This document shows, piece by piece, positions 41,890-51,448 of a stretch of 64,000 nt of DNA (the first letter of the stretch is position 1; the number at the start of each line of letters is the position of its first letter). The position numbers and the translations under genes were made by a program. The notes under the pieces were generated by a model that worked only from the letters and a program-made list of their open reading frames with translations, made no database searches and had not been told where the DNA came from. The stretch is from Enterobacteriaceae bacterium 89 (GTDB taxonomy: Bacteria > Pseudomonadota > Gammaproteobacteria > Enterobacterales > Enterobacteriaceae): assembly GCA_014156375.1 (NCBI GenBank), contig RQJH01000003.1:310001-374000 (forward strand), in the 5' to 3' direction.

Positions 41890-44340
41890 CTAAAACTGAA
41901 TCTTTGCTTTCAGAGCTGCTCCGACATTCGCATAGTTGCTCTGCCCATTCTGCAAGTTTGCCTCGAAGCTGATGTCCGTTTTAGTATTCACACTCACGCC
42001 AATACCGCTTTTGATCTCAGCAATGTTTTTCATACCAGCAATCTCCGTTGTCGTTCCATTGATTATGGTCCCGGCCGCTCGGCTGTTATGCCACCAGTTC
42101 AACTCAACGAATGGCTGAATATTCAAACCTGCCGCCTGTGACGCAATCGCTGAACGCAATCCCAGTCTCGTTGCCACGTTCCCGTTGTCTGTTGTAACTT
42201 TGCTGCCGTTGGCTTCTTTATGCTGTTTAGCGTTAACGTCCATCCAGATGATTTGCATTTGTGGCTGGAGCTGCAGCGATGTTTGCTCACTCAACCTTTG
42301 CTGAGCGCGATAACCCCATTCTGTTGAGGCTGTCATTCCACTCGATTTCCAGGATTCTCCGGCAAGTTCGTCACCTTTTACCCGGTTGTTAAAGATGCTA
42401 TAAATCAGCCAGTTATCGCTGTAAATCCCGTGGTGACTGGCTTCATCAGCAAACCATGTAGCGCTGAGGCCTGCGCTGTACCCCTGCAATGAACGCTGCG
42501 CCCGATACCCCGTGACGCTCGACCGGGTTGTCCCTGAGCTGTAACCATAACCCGTTATCGCGCCGATATGCCAGGCACCACCTTCATTCGCCGCCAGCTG
42601 TAGAAGCTCGCCACCTAGCTGGCTAACGTATTGATTTCCAGTATCTTTAAGCTGATCAGTAGCTTGTGCCGTCTGATGTGTTCCTGTCTGGCGAAGCCAC
42701 AGGCTGGATCCCTGCGCCGTCACCGCTGCTCGATCGTCCAAAGTGGTGATGAACATCCGGTTACTGATGGCGCTGTTTGCCGCATAGGCGCCAGACTCAG
42801 GTCTCAGGATTTCCACTTTTTTCCGGCCGACAACAGGTTGAACATCCACGGCTGTATCCGACGGAATTAATGTAGACGTGAGATACCAGTTGTTATTCTG
42901 TTCACCATCACGACCGTAATGAAGAAAATAATCGTAGCTTCCGGAGACAATACGCTTGTTCTGAACAAACGAATCAGCTGTCGACGCGCCGTTTACCCGT
43001 ATAAGCTCAATACCCTGTACGGTTGCAGCGCCGCTTCCTCCCAGATTGTGTACGTCAACGGCCGTTGAACCGGACACATTGCCGTTAATAGTCAGTTTGT
43101 CGACCAGCGAGTTGTCGCCTTCCAGTTTGCCGTTGAAGATAAGTACTGAGCCGGTATCGCCTTTGTAATTCCCATTGATCTGAAGATTATGGCCATAAGT
43201 TTGTGCGCCATCGCTCATCTGCAACATGCCTGCGTTAAACACATCACCATTGATTGTGAAATCCTGAGCTGAAGTCTGCTTAGAAAATGAATCCGCAACG
43301 GTTATCGTACCAAAATTGGTCACGGCGCTTGTCAGACTGCCACCATCGCCAAGCATAAGGTTGCCGGTTTCTGTTACCAGCGTATCGCCGCCACCGCCAA
43401 CAACGACATCGCCGGTGAGTGCCAATCGCCCCGCTATCTCTATGACTCCAGGCGTGCTTCCCCAGGCAGAAACTTTTCCGCTTAATGTCCAGTCACTGGT
43501 TTCTGTCGACAGAATTTTGGCCAGCGAATGTTCAGGAACATCTGCTAAAAAGCTGCCTGTATCTTTATTGCTTCCTTCCAGGCTTAGCATATTGTTTGGC
43601 GCCTGGCTCAATATGGCGACATGATTATTTCCACTAAGCTGCGAGCCTGTGCCTAAAGTAATCGCATTGTTTTCGCCGCTCAGCACAATCGCAGCAGAAT
43701 CCTGACTGGATATAATGCCCGAGTTGTAAACAGAGCTGTTTAATAATAGTGAAATGCCTGAGTTTTGTACGCCGTTGATTTTACCGCTATTAGTAATATT
43801 CACCACTCCGGCATTCAGTGCGTAAACCCCAAAGTATTCACCTTCAATGCTCCCGCTATTATCGATGTTAATTTTGTTATCTAAAAGAGTTAGCGCCGAT
43901 CCCTGTCCGGCACTGATTACACCTTGATTGAGTAAGCTGTGACGGTCTCCGTAATAGATTAGCCCCCAGCCCCATCCTTTAATGATGCCCTGGTTTTCTA
44001 ATCTCCCTGAAGCCACATAGCACAAGGCTGCACTGTTTTCATCATTTTTATGAATAATTTCGCCTTGATTAATCAGGTTAACCGTAGTGCTCATTTCAGC
44101 ATGGTTGACTGGAATTAGAACGGCCAAAGTATCTTGATTCATCTCATAAGAGTAAATAATACTATTTTTATCGATCAGATAATCTTCGGCATAGTCAAGT
44201 ACCAGGGCACTCTCTCGGGAAGGAACTACGACTGTATCGGCATAAACGTATTCGCCAAATGCAGCCAGAGAAATAAATGCCAATTTAAACGATAAATAGC
44301 TGTTCAGTCGAGCTGAACTAAAGAATAAACGCGAAGACAA
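41890..44340 (-). CDS. Autotransporter (type V secretion) outer-membrane protein
   Basis: The 816-residue protein has a signal sequence (SFKLAFISLAAFGEYVYA, cut near residue 35). A passenger of about 470 residues follows, with repeated NQG/NSG strands (LINQGEIIHKND, LENQGIIKGWGWG, LLNQGVISAGQG, ITNSGKINGVQNSG), a right-handed beta helix. A pertactin-like region (LTINGNVSGSTAVDVHNLGG...YDYFLHYGRDG..NNWYL) leads into a 12-strand barrel starting about residue 540 and ending AALKAKIQF. The barrel inserts in the outer membrane and displays the passenger. No protease motif is seen in the passenger, so an adhesin or biofilm role is likely. Confidence 0.9.
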   Translation of the reverse strand: MSSRLFFSSARLNSYLSFKLAFISLAAFGEYVYADTVVVPSRESALVLDYAEDYLIDKNSIIYSYEMNQDTLAVLIPVNHAEMSTTVNLINQGEIIHKNDENSAALCYVASGRLENQGIIKGWGWGLIYYGDRHSLLNQGVISAGQGSALTLLDNKINIDNSGSIEGEYFGVYALNAGVVNITNSGKINGVQNSGISLLLNSSVYNSGIISSQDSAAIVLSGENNAITLGTGSQLSGNNHVAILSQAPNNMLSLEGSNKDTGSFLADVPEHSLAKILSTETSDWTLSGKVSAWGSTPGVIEIAGRLALTGDVVVGGGGDTLVTETGNLMLGDGGSLTSAVTNFGTITVADSFSKQTSAQDFTINGDVFNAGMLQMSDGAQTYGHNLQINGNYKGDTGSVLIFNGKLEGDNSLVDKLTINGNVSGSTAVDVHNLGGSGAATVQGIELIRVNGASTADSFVQNKRIVSGSYDYFLHYGRDGEQNNNWYLTSTLIPSDTAVDVQPVVGRKKVEILRPESGAYAANSAISNRMFITTLDDRAAVTAQGSSLWLRQTGTHQTAQATDQLKDTGNQYVSQLGGELLQLAANEGGAWHIGAITGYGYSSGTTRSSVTGYRAQRSLQGYSAGLSATWFADEASHHGIYSDNWLIYSIFNNRVKGDELAGESWKSSGMTASTEWGYRAQQRLSEQTSLQLQPQMQIIWMDVNAKQHKEANGSKVTTDNGNVATRLGLRSAIASQAAGLNIQPFVELNWWHNSRAAGTIINGTTTEIAGMKNIAEIKSGIGVSVNTKTDISFEANLQNGQSNYANVGAALKAKIQF

Positions 44341-44984
44341 ATTAACCCCTGCCAGAGAAAAATAAATAAAATACTGAGATACGAATGAAAATGTACCTCG
44401 TGAAATAAGACGACACGATAGGTAAGAACATTTATAGAAAGAATGAGTGAAGCCAGGTACCTCTAAAGGACTAGTTTACAATGTTGATAGTTTCCTTCTG
44501 TTACATTTGCGAAGAATGTAATGGTTTTCTGACAGGAGCACAAGAATTTTCCTGGTATTTGTATGCCTTTTTTATCAGTGCATTATCATGATACAGGGTG
44601 AAATTTTCATTCCTAATGAAGTAACTATGTAATTCATATGAAGATTTAACAGCTTCATATGAAGCAAAGATGATTGTCGTTAAGGGCACAAAAACTCGCT
44701 GATACCACCCTCACTCACTCGTTTTTCTTCACTTGCTTTTACCTTTTAGCTAATGATTGATTCTTCATGACGGCCTTTTAGCGGAACTATAATCTTTATA
44801 AATTTATAAGGCAGTATATTTTTCATATAAATGATTAGATTGCGATATTAAATGCCAATTATCCGCATCGCCTAGTAACATTCTCCCCATCGAAACAGAC
44901 CTCGAGGCGACGCAGCTCACCTGACATGACACATGATTGAGGTCTGACTACATACAACCCGTACGATGGAGTGGTGATACTTCA
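44341..44984. promoter_or_regulatory. A+T-rich intergenic region upstream of fimbrial operon II, with paired palindromes
   Basis: This roughly 640-bp interval between the divergent autotransporter and the fimbrial chaperone gene is strongly A+T rich and has no supported gene. It contains TTCATATGAA (44633-44642) and the perfect 12-bp palindrome CTTCATATGAAG (44653-44664), with centres 21 bp apart (two helical turns). Two like dyads on one DNA face suggest a cooperative operator, perhaps for the fimbrial regulator at 50596-51369. The A+T richness suggests H-NS silencing. Confidence 0.5.
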
Positions 44985-45731
44985 ATGCAACCTGCAATAA
45001 AAATAGCCATGACCGTTTCAGCGATAATGCTGATGACATCGACTTCGTTACATGCCGGACCGCTAATTAGCATCGGTAGCATGTATGAAGTTCTCAACAG
45101 CGATCAGCGTAGCCTGGCCAAACGTATTTATAACAATGGCGACACCAGTGCCTATGTGCGTGTTGATGTGATGCGGATTGACCCTACGGTTAAAGATATC
45201 GAGGTGCCGGTTAAAACTCTAAAAGACGATGAACTGGTAAAGGATCGGCTTTTAGTGACGCCAATGCGTATGATTATTCCACCCAGTAATTTTCAGACGT
45301 CGCGCATTCTCTGGTCAGGCCAAAGGGATACTGAGCAATATTATCGTGTTCGCTATACCCCTGTACTCCCGGCGATAAATGATGGTTTCGGACTGACTGA
45401 TAAAGAAGTGAAAGACTATCGGAATAAAACGGTACAGGCCGGGGTAAATGTGCTTGCAGGCTACGGTACGGTAGTTATTGTGCAGCCCGACAAGCCTCAC
45501 TTTAATACCCAAATAACTCAGAAAGCCAACAGTATTGATGTCGCCAATCGAGGAAATGCAACTGTGGTTGCCGAGGATATTAAGATCTGTAAAACAAAAA
45601 TGAGTCAATGCGATGCATCAGCTCGTGCTTTTATTCTGCCTGGACGCACCTACACCATAAAAAAACAGGAAGGTGGTAGCGTAAGTTTTTCTTTGCAGGA
45701 AGGAAATCAACGACGGTCCGTTAATCATTAA
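44985..45731 (+). CDS. CS1-type (alpha) fimbrial chaperone
   Basis: A 248-residue protein with a signal peptide (MTVSAIMLMTSTSLHA). SIGSMYEVLNSDQRSLAKRIYNNGDTSAYVRVDVMRI and RMIIPPSNFQTSRILWSG...YYRVRYTPV follow, the pattern of alpha-class chaperones such as CooB/CfaA rather than PapD types. It stabilises the pilin and tip subunits in the periplasm. The ATG at 44985 begins the signal peptide; a longer frame from 44937 is less likely. First gene of the order chaperone-pilin-usher-tip. Confidence 0.85.
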   Translation: MQPAIKIAMTVSAIMLMTSTSLHAGPLISIGSMYEVLNSDQRSLAKRIYNNGDTSAYVRVDVMRIDPTVKDIEVPVKTLKDDELVKDRLLVTPMRMIIPPSNFQTSRILWSGQRDTEQYYRVRYTPVLPAINDGFGLTDKEVKDYRNKTVQAGVNVLAGYGTVVIVQPDKPHFNTQITQKANSIDVANRGNATVVAEDIKICKTKMSQCDASARAFILPGRTYTIKKQEGGSVSFSLQEGNQRRSVNH

Positions 45732-45802
45732 TTCTCTTCTGGCTATTTTGGTCAGTGTATTTATCTCCATGTAGTTATGAACTGTAAAATAAGGAAAGTG
45801 TA

Positions 45803-46333
45803 ATGAAAATGAAATTCTCCAGGTCTCTGGTAGCGGGTGCAACTCTGTTCGCAATGATGATGGGTCAGGCCTATGCCGCAGACGTAGAAAGTTACGATAT
45901 TAAACTCAAGGCTTCTATTCCTTCTGATGAGTTCCATGTTCGTCCCGTTGAGACCGGTTGGTTAGATCAGGTACAGGATATGGAGTTTGATATTGCCACC
46001 AATCGTCTGAAGCCAATTGAGAAAGCCTTCCAGTATAAAAACACCGCTGGTGCTATCCAGGCCCATCTGGATCCGTCCAGCGTAGGCACAGACAACAGCC
46101 CTATTCTGTTCAACGGTTCTCAGAACATCCCATTGAACGTGTCGTTTAACAATACGGCGATCTCCACCACCGCGAAAACGGTCGTCTCAGAAGCGGATTC
46201 TAAAACGGGTGGCCGTACAAACCTGAAGATTGCGATGAAGAACGACACGCCGCTGAAGTTAGACACCTATGCCGGGGAATACACCGGTACGGTCTCGGTC
46301 ATTTTTGAACCAGTGGTATCCACCGAAGAGTAA
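45803..46333 (+). CDS. CS1-type fimbrial major subunit
   Basis: The 176-residue pilin has a signal peptide (MKMKFSRSLVAGATLFAMMM, cleaved after YAA-). The mature start DVESYDIKLKASIPSDEFHVRP resembles CfaB/CooA/CblA alpha-pilins. The end TYAGEYTGTVSVIFEPVVST is the final strand. It lacks cysteines, as is normal for this class. AAGGAAAG precedes the ATG. A strong stem-loop follows. Confidence 0.88.
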   Translation: MKMKFSRSLVAGATLFAMMMGQAYAADVESYDIKLKASIPSDEFHVRPVETGWLDQVQDMEFDIATNRLKPIEKAFQYKNTAGAIQAHLDPSSVGTDNSPILFNGSQNIPLNVSFNNTAISTTAKTVVSEADSKTGGRTNLKIAMKNDTPLKLDTYAGEYTGTVSVIFEPVVSTEE

Positions 46334-46354
46334 ATGGCACAAACCTAAAGTAAA

Positions 46355-46377
46355 GAACCCTGCTCTATGCAGGGTTC
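46355..46377 (+). terminator. Stem-loop after the operon II pilin gene
   Basis: GAACCCTGC/GCAGGGTTC with a TCTAT loop is a 9-bp perfect stem between pilin and usher genes. No T-run follows, so partial termination or protection of the pilin mRNA is likely, giving much pilin and little usher. Confidence 0.65.
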
Positions 46378-46406
46378 GCACAATACAGGCGTTCTGATTA
46401 ATTGAT

Positions 46407-48803
46407 ATGAAACGATCCATTTTCCTTTTCTCTGGTTTAGTGCCAGGTGTTGCTGTTGCAACTTCAACAGGTATGCTTCTCGCTGGCCTTAACAACATGC
46501 CCGAAGATTTCAGATCATATTTTTTTCAATCAGAATTGCCTGTGCAGATTTATTTAAATGATAAGTCTCTGTTTGAAGCATCGATGAAAATGAAAGAAGA
46601 CGGCAGCATGGTGCTTTCGGAGGTGATTGCGCATGAAGATGCCCTCTCCCCGGAAACGCAGGCGCGCTGGGAAGCCGTTCTGCGTAAAGGCGTGATGACC
46701 GGCAGCTGTACAAAAAACTGTCCAGAAGGCCTTCTTTCCGCAGACTACAGTCTGGATAACTCTACGCTGCGTCTTCTGACGTCGCATTACGAAAAGGAGC
46801 GTGTTGCGGGTAATTACATCGAACTTCCGGAAAAGTTTCCGGCTGGTTTAATCATTAATAATGACTTTTCTGCGATTCAAAGTTCCGCTTCTGATAAGCG
46901 TATGAGCCTGACTTCGGAGTGGACAACATCACTGGCCGGATGGAGTCACAACCTGTCGTTCCAGTCCACGCATGTCTCCGGAGAATATGGTTACGACCTT
47001 ACCGATCTTTATAATCTCTACAGCCAGAAAGAGCTTGCCGGCAATTTTGTTCGGGTGGGATTTTTCACCCCAGACAACGACAGCGGTAACGTCCAGACCA
47101 GCAGTTTTGGCTATGACACCATTGTCGGGGCAATGTGGGGAACGTCAGATATTTTGCTGCAAAACAGCGAAAGCGTCAGTGCCTGGCCGGTGTATGTCAC
47201 CGGGCGAAACCAGTCTGTTGCGGAAGTATGGCGTGATGGCCGTTTGCTGCACACGCAGCAGCTGCAGGACGGTATTCAGGCGCTGGATACGCGTCGCCTT
47301 CCCGGCGGTATCTATGACATCAGTATTCGCATTATCGAAAATGGTCAGGTGGTCGATACTCAAACCGCACAGATTTATAAGCCGAACAGCTGGCGTGATA
47401 CCAGCCGCCATTGGCGAGGAAACGTTTGGGCCGGTCAGCAGCAGAAAGTTTCTTCACGTAAGTACGATGACGATCAGAATGGCCGAAGCGCATTAGGGGG
47501 AAGTCTGGATGTGCTGGCGTGGACTGGTGGGATCCTCGGCTTCAGTGCCAGCGCACTTGATAATGACGATCGCTGGCTGCGTTTGAGGAGCGATATCACC
47601 CTGAGCAGTTCAGACTCTCTGTTCATTCAGCACACCCGAATCTCCTCAGGCCTGAAGGATTACGCAGGTACGGATGCCCGTTATTACAGGAACATCACCT
47701 CTGAGCTTAGCGGAAGCCTCTACTGGCGTAACACCCGCACCGAGACTCGTGAATGGCAAAAATACACTCATCAGAGCGACACCTGGGGCGGTTCGCTCAG
47801 CGCGTACCTGGGAAATGGTGCCAGGCTCACCACTCGCGTTGAGTATCGTGACAGTCCTTGGCAAAAGGGTGTGGATGCCGACGTCTCTTTGACGACGCGG
47901 CATCGCTGGTACGGCCGTGACGCAGATGTCCGCATCAGCGGATACGATCGCAACGGTTACCGCAACGAAGGCCGGGATCGCGGAGCGACCATTAATTTAA
48001 CCATGTCACTGTTCCCTTCTGATTCACGACATACCGTTTCTGCCGCGATCGGCGTTAACGACGGTCATGGCTATACCAATGCAAACTACCAGTGGACGCC
48101 AGAAAGAGGAAATGCAATCAGCTGGCTCGGTGCGGGAATTTCGCACTCTGGCAGCTCAACCACCTTCTCTGGCAATGGCGCAGTGGATACCCGTTATATG
48201 AATGCGGATGGTTTTATCCAGCACGCCACTTCCGTTAATAACACCACCGCAGGAATCAACCTGAATCAGACGCTGGCCGTGGGGGAATGGAAGGCAGCGA
48301 CTTCGCGGCATCTAAATGGTCATGACGCAGTGATGATCGTGGACGTTGAAGATGAAAGCGGTGTCGGTGTTGTTGCCAGTGGAAGTATATCCGATAAAAA
48401 GCTGTCAGCCGGACGTAATGTCATTCCAGTGAATCTTTGGAAGCGAGATACCGTGCAGTTTACTTCTGCCGATCACAGTACCTCAGTCACACCAGAACGC
48501 GTCAGTTTTCAAATGAATCGAGGCAGCGTGGGCTATGTCAAAGTGCAAAGCGTGCAGATGCAGACCCTGATTGGTGTACTCCGTGATATCAATGGCAAGC
48601 TCCTTCCGGGCAGTCAGGTCACTGCAGGAGAAAGCAAAGGATTAGTGAATAATGAGGGCGTTCTGACCATGGAGATTATTGCGGGCTCCAGAACTCTGAA
48701 TGTCAACCACGCTGAAACTCAGCAACAACTCATCTGTGCCCTACCGCAGACGAATTTAGCCAAAGAAGAGATCCTTTATCTCAACGATATTTCCTGCAAA
48801 TAA
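46407..48803 (+). CDS. CS1-type outer-membrane fimbrial usher
   Basis: A 798-residue protein related to CooC/CfaC ushers: signal peptide, N-terminal domain (YFFQSELPVQIYLNDKSLFEA), plug region (WPVYVTGRNQSVAEVWRDGRLLHTQQ, LDTRRLPGGIYDISIRIIENGQVV), a long beta barrel, and a C-terminal domain with VNNEGVLTMEIIAGSRTLNVNH. It is somewhat shorter than FimD-type ushers. It secretes and assembles the pilus. It overlaps no neighbour; the tip gene starts 22 bases after its stop. Confidence 0.92.
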   Translation: MKRSIFLFSGLVPGVAVATSTGMLLAGLNNMPEDFRSYFFQSELPVQIYLNDKSLFEASMKMKEDGSMVLSEVIAHEDALSPETQARWEAVLRKGVMTGSCTKNCPEGLLSADYSLDNSTLRLLTSHYEKERVAGNYIELPEKFPAGLIINNDFSAIQSSASDKRMSLTSEWTTSLAGWSHNLSFQSTHVSGEYGYDLTDLYNLYSQKELAGNFVRVGFFTPDNDSGNVQTSSFGYDTIVGAMWGTSDILLQNSESVSAWPVYVTGRNQSVAEVWRDGRLLHTQQLQDGIQALDTRRLPGGIYDISIRIIENGQVVDTQTAQIYKPNSWRDTSRHWRGNVWAGQQQKVSSRKYDDDQNGRSALGGSLDVLAWTGGILGFSASALDNDDRWLRLRSDITLSSSDSLFIQHTRISSGLKDYAGTDARYYRNITSELSGSLYWRNTRTETREWQKYTHQSDTWGGSLSAYLGNGARLTTRVEYRDSPWQKGVDADVSLTTRHRWYGRDADVRISGYDRNGYRNEGRDRGATINLTMSLFPSDSRHTVSAAIGVNDGHGYTNANYQWTPERGNAISWLGAGISHSGSSTTFSGNGAVDTRYMNADGFIQHATSVNNTTAGINLNQTLAVGEWKAATSRHLNGHDAVMIVDVEDESGVGVVASGSISDKKLSAGRNVIPVNLWKRDTVQFTSADHSTSVTPERVSFQMNRGSVGYVKVQSVQMQTLIGVLRDINGKLLPGSQVTAGESKGLVNNEGVLTMEIIAGSRTLNVNHAETQQQLICALPQTNLAKEEILYLNDISCK

Positions 48804-48825
48804 TACATGCAGGCAGGTAAAAGAA

Positions 48826-50067
48826 ATGATGAAAAAAACTGTATTTGGAGTAGTATTAAGTTTACTTTCGTGGAACACCCCTTTCGCCAAAACAATAACT
48901 ATCACTGCTGAATTTACACCTTCTGTTACATCGCCCGGCAATGATAAGTTTACCAACACTACCTCAAGCTATGGATATTGTTCCACCTTTCCTGCCAACT
49001 GTGATAACAATGGCTGGTTTAGTGTTGCTCTTGGTATTAATGCCAACCCAATCGAGGAACTTCTGGCGGGAGAAAAAGTTGAATTTGGTATGCCTGCTGC
49101 CTCCAGGGATATTATTGTCACTAACAAATTGACGGGCACACAGCGGGTTGTAACGTTTGCTGTTAATGGTTTTGGCGGAAGAAATAGAGGTTATGGTGGG
49201 CAGTCCACAGGGGTAAATTCAAATTGGAATTCATCCTGGATATATCCTTCTTCTGGCTGCAGCAGTTCTGGCTATAGCATGGGAGATAATAATGTCTACT
49301 CTCGGTTTTGGCGTTGGCCAAATCGTAATGATTCAACTCTCTGTAGCAAAACAACTAACGTTGATCGGGGAAGTTATCCCTCTTTAGATATGACTAATTT
49401 TATGTACCTGCTAACTACGCCAAATCCCCTCGAGATGGATGAAGATGTCTACGAAGGACAAATCAGCTTTAGCGTTGCCGGTAGCGGAGCAGAAATAAGT
49501 CTTGGTGGAGCCAAATATCAAACTACAGACGACCAGTTGATTATTAATTTCGAGCTTACAGTAACCCATGAAATGAACGTCAGACCATTAGAAACGGGTA
49601 CTGTGAACCTTCACGCATGTCAGACAGGTAAAATTTGTACTGCCGCAGAGAACAAAATCAATTGGGATAAATCGATTATCACCAATATTCCTCCAGTATT
49701 AACTGCAGAAAGTCAGTTTGAAATAACCTCCTCTGGCTCTTTCACTACTTATCTGAACTGCGAGGTGAATGCGGGGGATCAGTGTGGGATAAGAAGTGCT
49801 AAAACTGGCGATATTGTTCCGGTAAAAACCTTGCTGAGCCTACCTGGAAATATCCAAACATCATCAAAATCGCCGGTCAGAAATATGCTAATGAAGAATG
49901 TAAGAGATACCGATTATGCTTTATTTACAACGGTTGACTTTTCCGCTAATACCAAAGGAAAATTTCACTTCGAAGTGGACAAGCAAGATGTCATACAGAT
50001 GAAGAAAAATGCGCCAGATGAATACAGTGGGGTAATTACGGTGGTGTTTGATCCTCAGGTCTGGTGA
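48826..50067 (+). CDS. CS1-type fimbrial tip adhesin (CooD/CfaE/CblD family)
   Basis: A 413-residue two-domain tip protein. A signal peptide (MKKTVFGVVLSLLSWNTPFA) is followed by a receptor-binding N-terminal half with cysteines (YGYCSTFPANCDN, SSGCSSSGYSM) and a pilin half beginning about residue 245 (FELTVTHEMNVRPLETGTVNL). It ends EYSGVITVVFDPQVW. The mature start resembles CblD/CfaE (ITITAEFTPSVTSPGND). The receptor is unknown. Last gene of the operon before a terminator. Confidence 0.9.
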   Translation: MMKKTVFGVVLSLLSWNTPFAKTITITAEFTPSVTSPGNDKFTNTTSSYGYCSTFPANCDNNGWFSVALGINANPIEELLAGEKVEFGMPAASRDIIVTNKLTGTQRVVTFAVNGFGGRNRGYGGQSTGVNSNWNSSWIYPSSGCSSSGYSMGDNNVYSRFWRWPNRNDSTLCSKTTNVDRGSYPSLDMTNFMYLLTTPNPLEMDEDVYEGQISFSVAGSGAEISLGGAKYQTTDDQLIINFELTVTHEMNVRPLETGTVNLHACQTGKICTAAENKINWDKSIITNIPPVLTAESQFEITSSGSFTTYLNCEVNAGDQCGIRSAKTGDIVPVKTLLSLPGNIQTSSKSPVRNMLMKNVRDTDYALFTTVDFSANTKGKFHFEVDKQDVIQMKKNAPDEYSGVITVVFDPQVW

Positions 50068-50083
50068 CCGTATTGAGGGTAGC

Positions 50084-50112
50084 AAGCGTCCTGTTTCAGG
50101 ACGCTTTTTTTA
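50084..50112 (+). terminator. Intrinsic terminator of fimbrial operon II
   Basis: AAGCGTCCTG/CAGGACGCTT, a 10-bp perfect stem with a TTT loop, is followed by a T-run (50105-50111). Confidence 0.93.
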
Positions 50113-50113
50113 G

Positions 50114-50596
50114 CTAATGCGGAATACAGATTAAGGCGGGAGCTCGTAACGTTCCCACAATATAACCGTTTTTCACTTTTGCCAGAGACATGACTCTGCT
50201 GGCCTCGTCTTTCAGAGAAAGCACATTTTTATCGAACAGGTCGTCAGGGGAATGGTCCCGACCATACTTGACGATGTGAATGTTCTTCATCCGGAACGTA
50301 TTGTCGTGAAGTCCTGTGTATTCAAAAACAACATCACGGTTAAGCACCCATGTCTTCCCACCCTGCCTCATCACGCCTTCAACACTGAAAGTTCCTTTGG
50401 CATCATTACGCAATTCTAGGCCGATCATCGCACTATAGCTGAAATTATCCTGCCCGATCTGGTGAGTGAGATAAGACTCACACTTAAGATCATAGATGGC
50501 ATGATACTTATTTATGAAATAGACAGCATTGGCTACTGTTGCAAAGGCAATGATACCTAATAGTATCTTCATATTAGCTTTGACAGGCAGCCTCAT
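50114..50596 (-). CDS. FidL-like membrane protein, second copy
   Basis: The protein has 160 residues (152 from an internal ATG at 50572), with one N-terminal membrane helix (MKILLGIIAFATVANAVYF) and a periplasmic region with two cysteines (DLKCESYLTHQIG, ALICIPH). It has the same design as the protein at 17618-18094, including the block VVFEYTGLHDNTFRMKNIHIV versus the other's HFDYQRAAKDFTLTSTQVEV. Its ATG shares one base with the regulator's TAA (TAATG), so the two are coupled. Confidence 0.72.
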   Translation of the reverse strand: MRLPVKANMKILLGIIAFATVANAVYFINKYHAIYDLKCESYLTHQIGQDNFSYSAMIGLELRNDAKGTFSVEGVMRQGGKTWVLNRDVVFEYTGLHDNTFRMKNIHIVKYGRDHSPDDLFDKNVLSLKDEASRVMSLAKVKNGYIVGTLRAPALICIPH

Positions 50597-51369
50597 TATT
50601 CTGACCAGTTATTAAAGGAATAATTTTTACAGGAAGTAAGCGTATTATTCTTTTCCCCACACAGAGAAACAAAAGCCCGCCCTGGTTTGTTGTAGAAAAT
50701 ACTGCTCTGAATGAACAGGAAAGCCTTCTCGCGATTTTTGCAACGAATATTGTTGTCATTAAACAATTTCTTGGCAATTGGCATGATCTTCGGGTCACGA
50801 CTGGAGTTTGCCATTTTCACCGTCTGAACGTCACATTGGTTTATTTCTCCGATGATGACGGGGATCGTTTCAAGTTGGCGGTCATTGAGGATATTCACGC
50901 CTTTTTTTATCATGAACGGCGTACCCGCCATGACAGCGGTCAGCAGTACCAATAAAAAGTATCCTCTCTTTTTTTTACTGGATTCCATAGAATTAGGAGC
51001 AGGAACGTCTATCTTCGGTGCAATCGCGGGATCGCTCTCCTTAACCACGCTTAACTCTGCGTTGAATATAAACCCAATGCGTGGGATCGTTTTTATCACA
51101 TCATCGCCAAAACCAAAATTTTGAAAGTTTCGGCGGATACCCGAGATATATTGATTGAGGCTATTCCCGGAGGGTTCCAGTCCATGAACCGTCCACACAA
51201 AATCCATAATTTCATCACGAGTCAGGATATCCCCCTGTCTATCCAGGAGTAACGTCATTAATCTTGCGACAATCGGGGGCAGGATAACTTTCTCATCCTC
51301 TTTTTCCTCCATCCAGAAAGTCCCATCTTCCGGGCGAAAGAAAACCTGACCTTCAATGATGTACTTCAT
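50596..51369 (-). CDS. CadC/MarT-like membrane-anchored winged-helix regulator, second copy
   Basis: The 257-residue protein has an OmpR-type winged helix at residues about 5-110 (LLLDRQGDILTRDEIMDFVW, LNQYISGIRRNFQNFGFGDDVIKTIPRIGFIFN). A linker, one membrane helix (about 137-156; GYFLLVLLTAVMAGTPFMI) and a periplasmic part with cysteines follow. It faces fimbrial operon II, converging with its end, and probably regulates it. Similar in plan to the regulator at 18091-18822. Confidence 0.83.
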   Translation of the reverse strand: MKYIIEGQVFFRPEDGTFWMEEKEDEKVILPPIVARLMTLLLDRQGDILTRDEIMDFVWTVHGLEPSGNSLNQYISGIRRNFQNFGFGDDVIKTIPRIGFIFNAELSVVKESDPAIAPKIDVPAPNSMESSKKKRGYFLLVLLTAVMAGTPFMIKKGVNILNDRQLETIPVIIGEINQCDVQTVKMANSSRDPKIMPIAKKLFNDNNIRCKNREKAFLFIQSSIFYNKPGRAFVSLCGEKNNTLTSCKNYSFNNWSE

Positions 51370-51448
51370 CTCTCATCCTGACATTACCCAACTCTGTGCT
51401 GAGTGGATATTTTAATACGTTTTGCCTTTGCTGGCGATCTTCCCTGCC

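Noticed and set aside
44501..44689. 62-codon minus-strand ORF in the A+T-rich interval upstream of fimbria II
   Set aside because: There is no convincing ribosome-binding site or recognisable sequence, and it covers the paired palindromes; chance ORFs are expected in such DNA.
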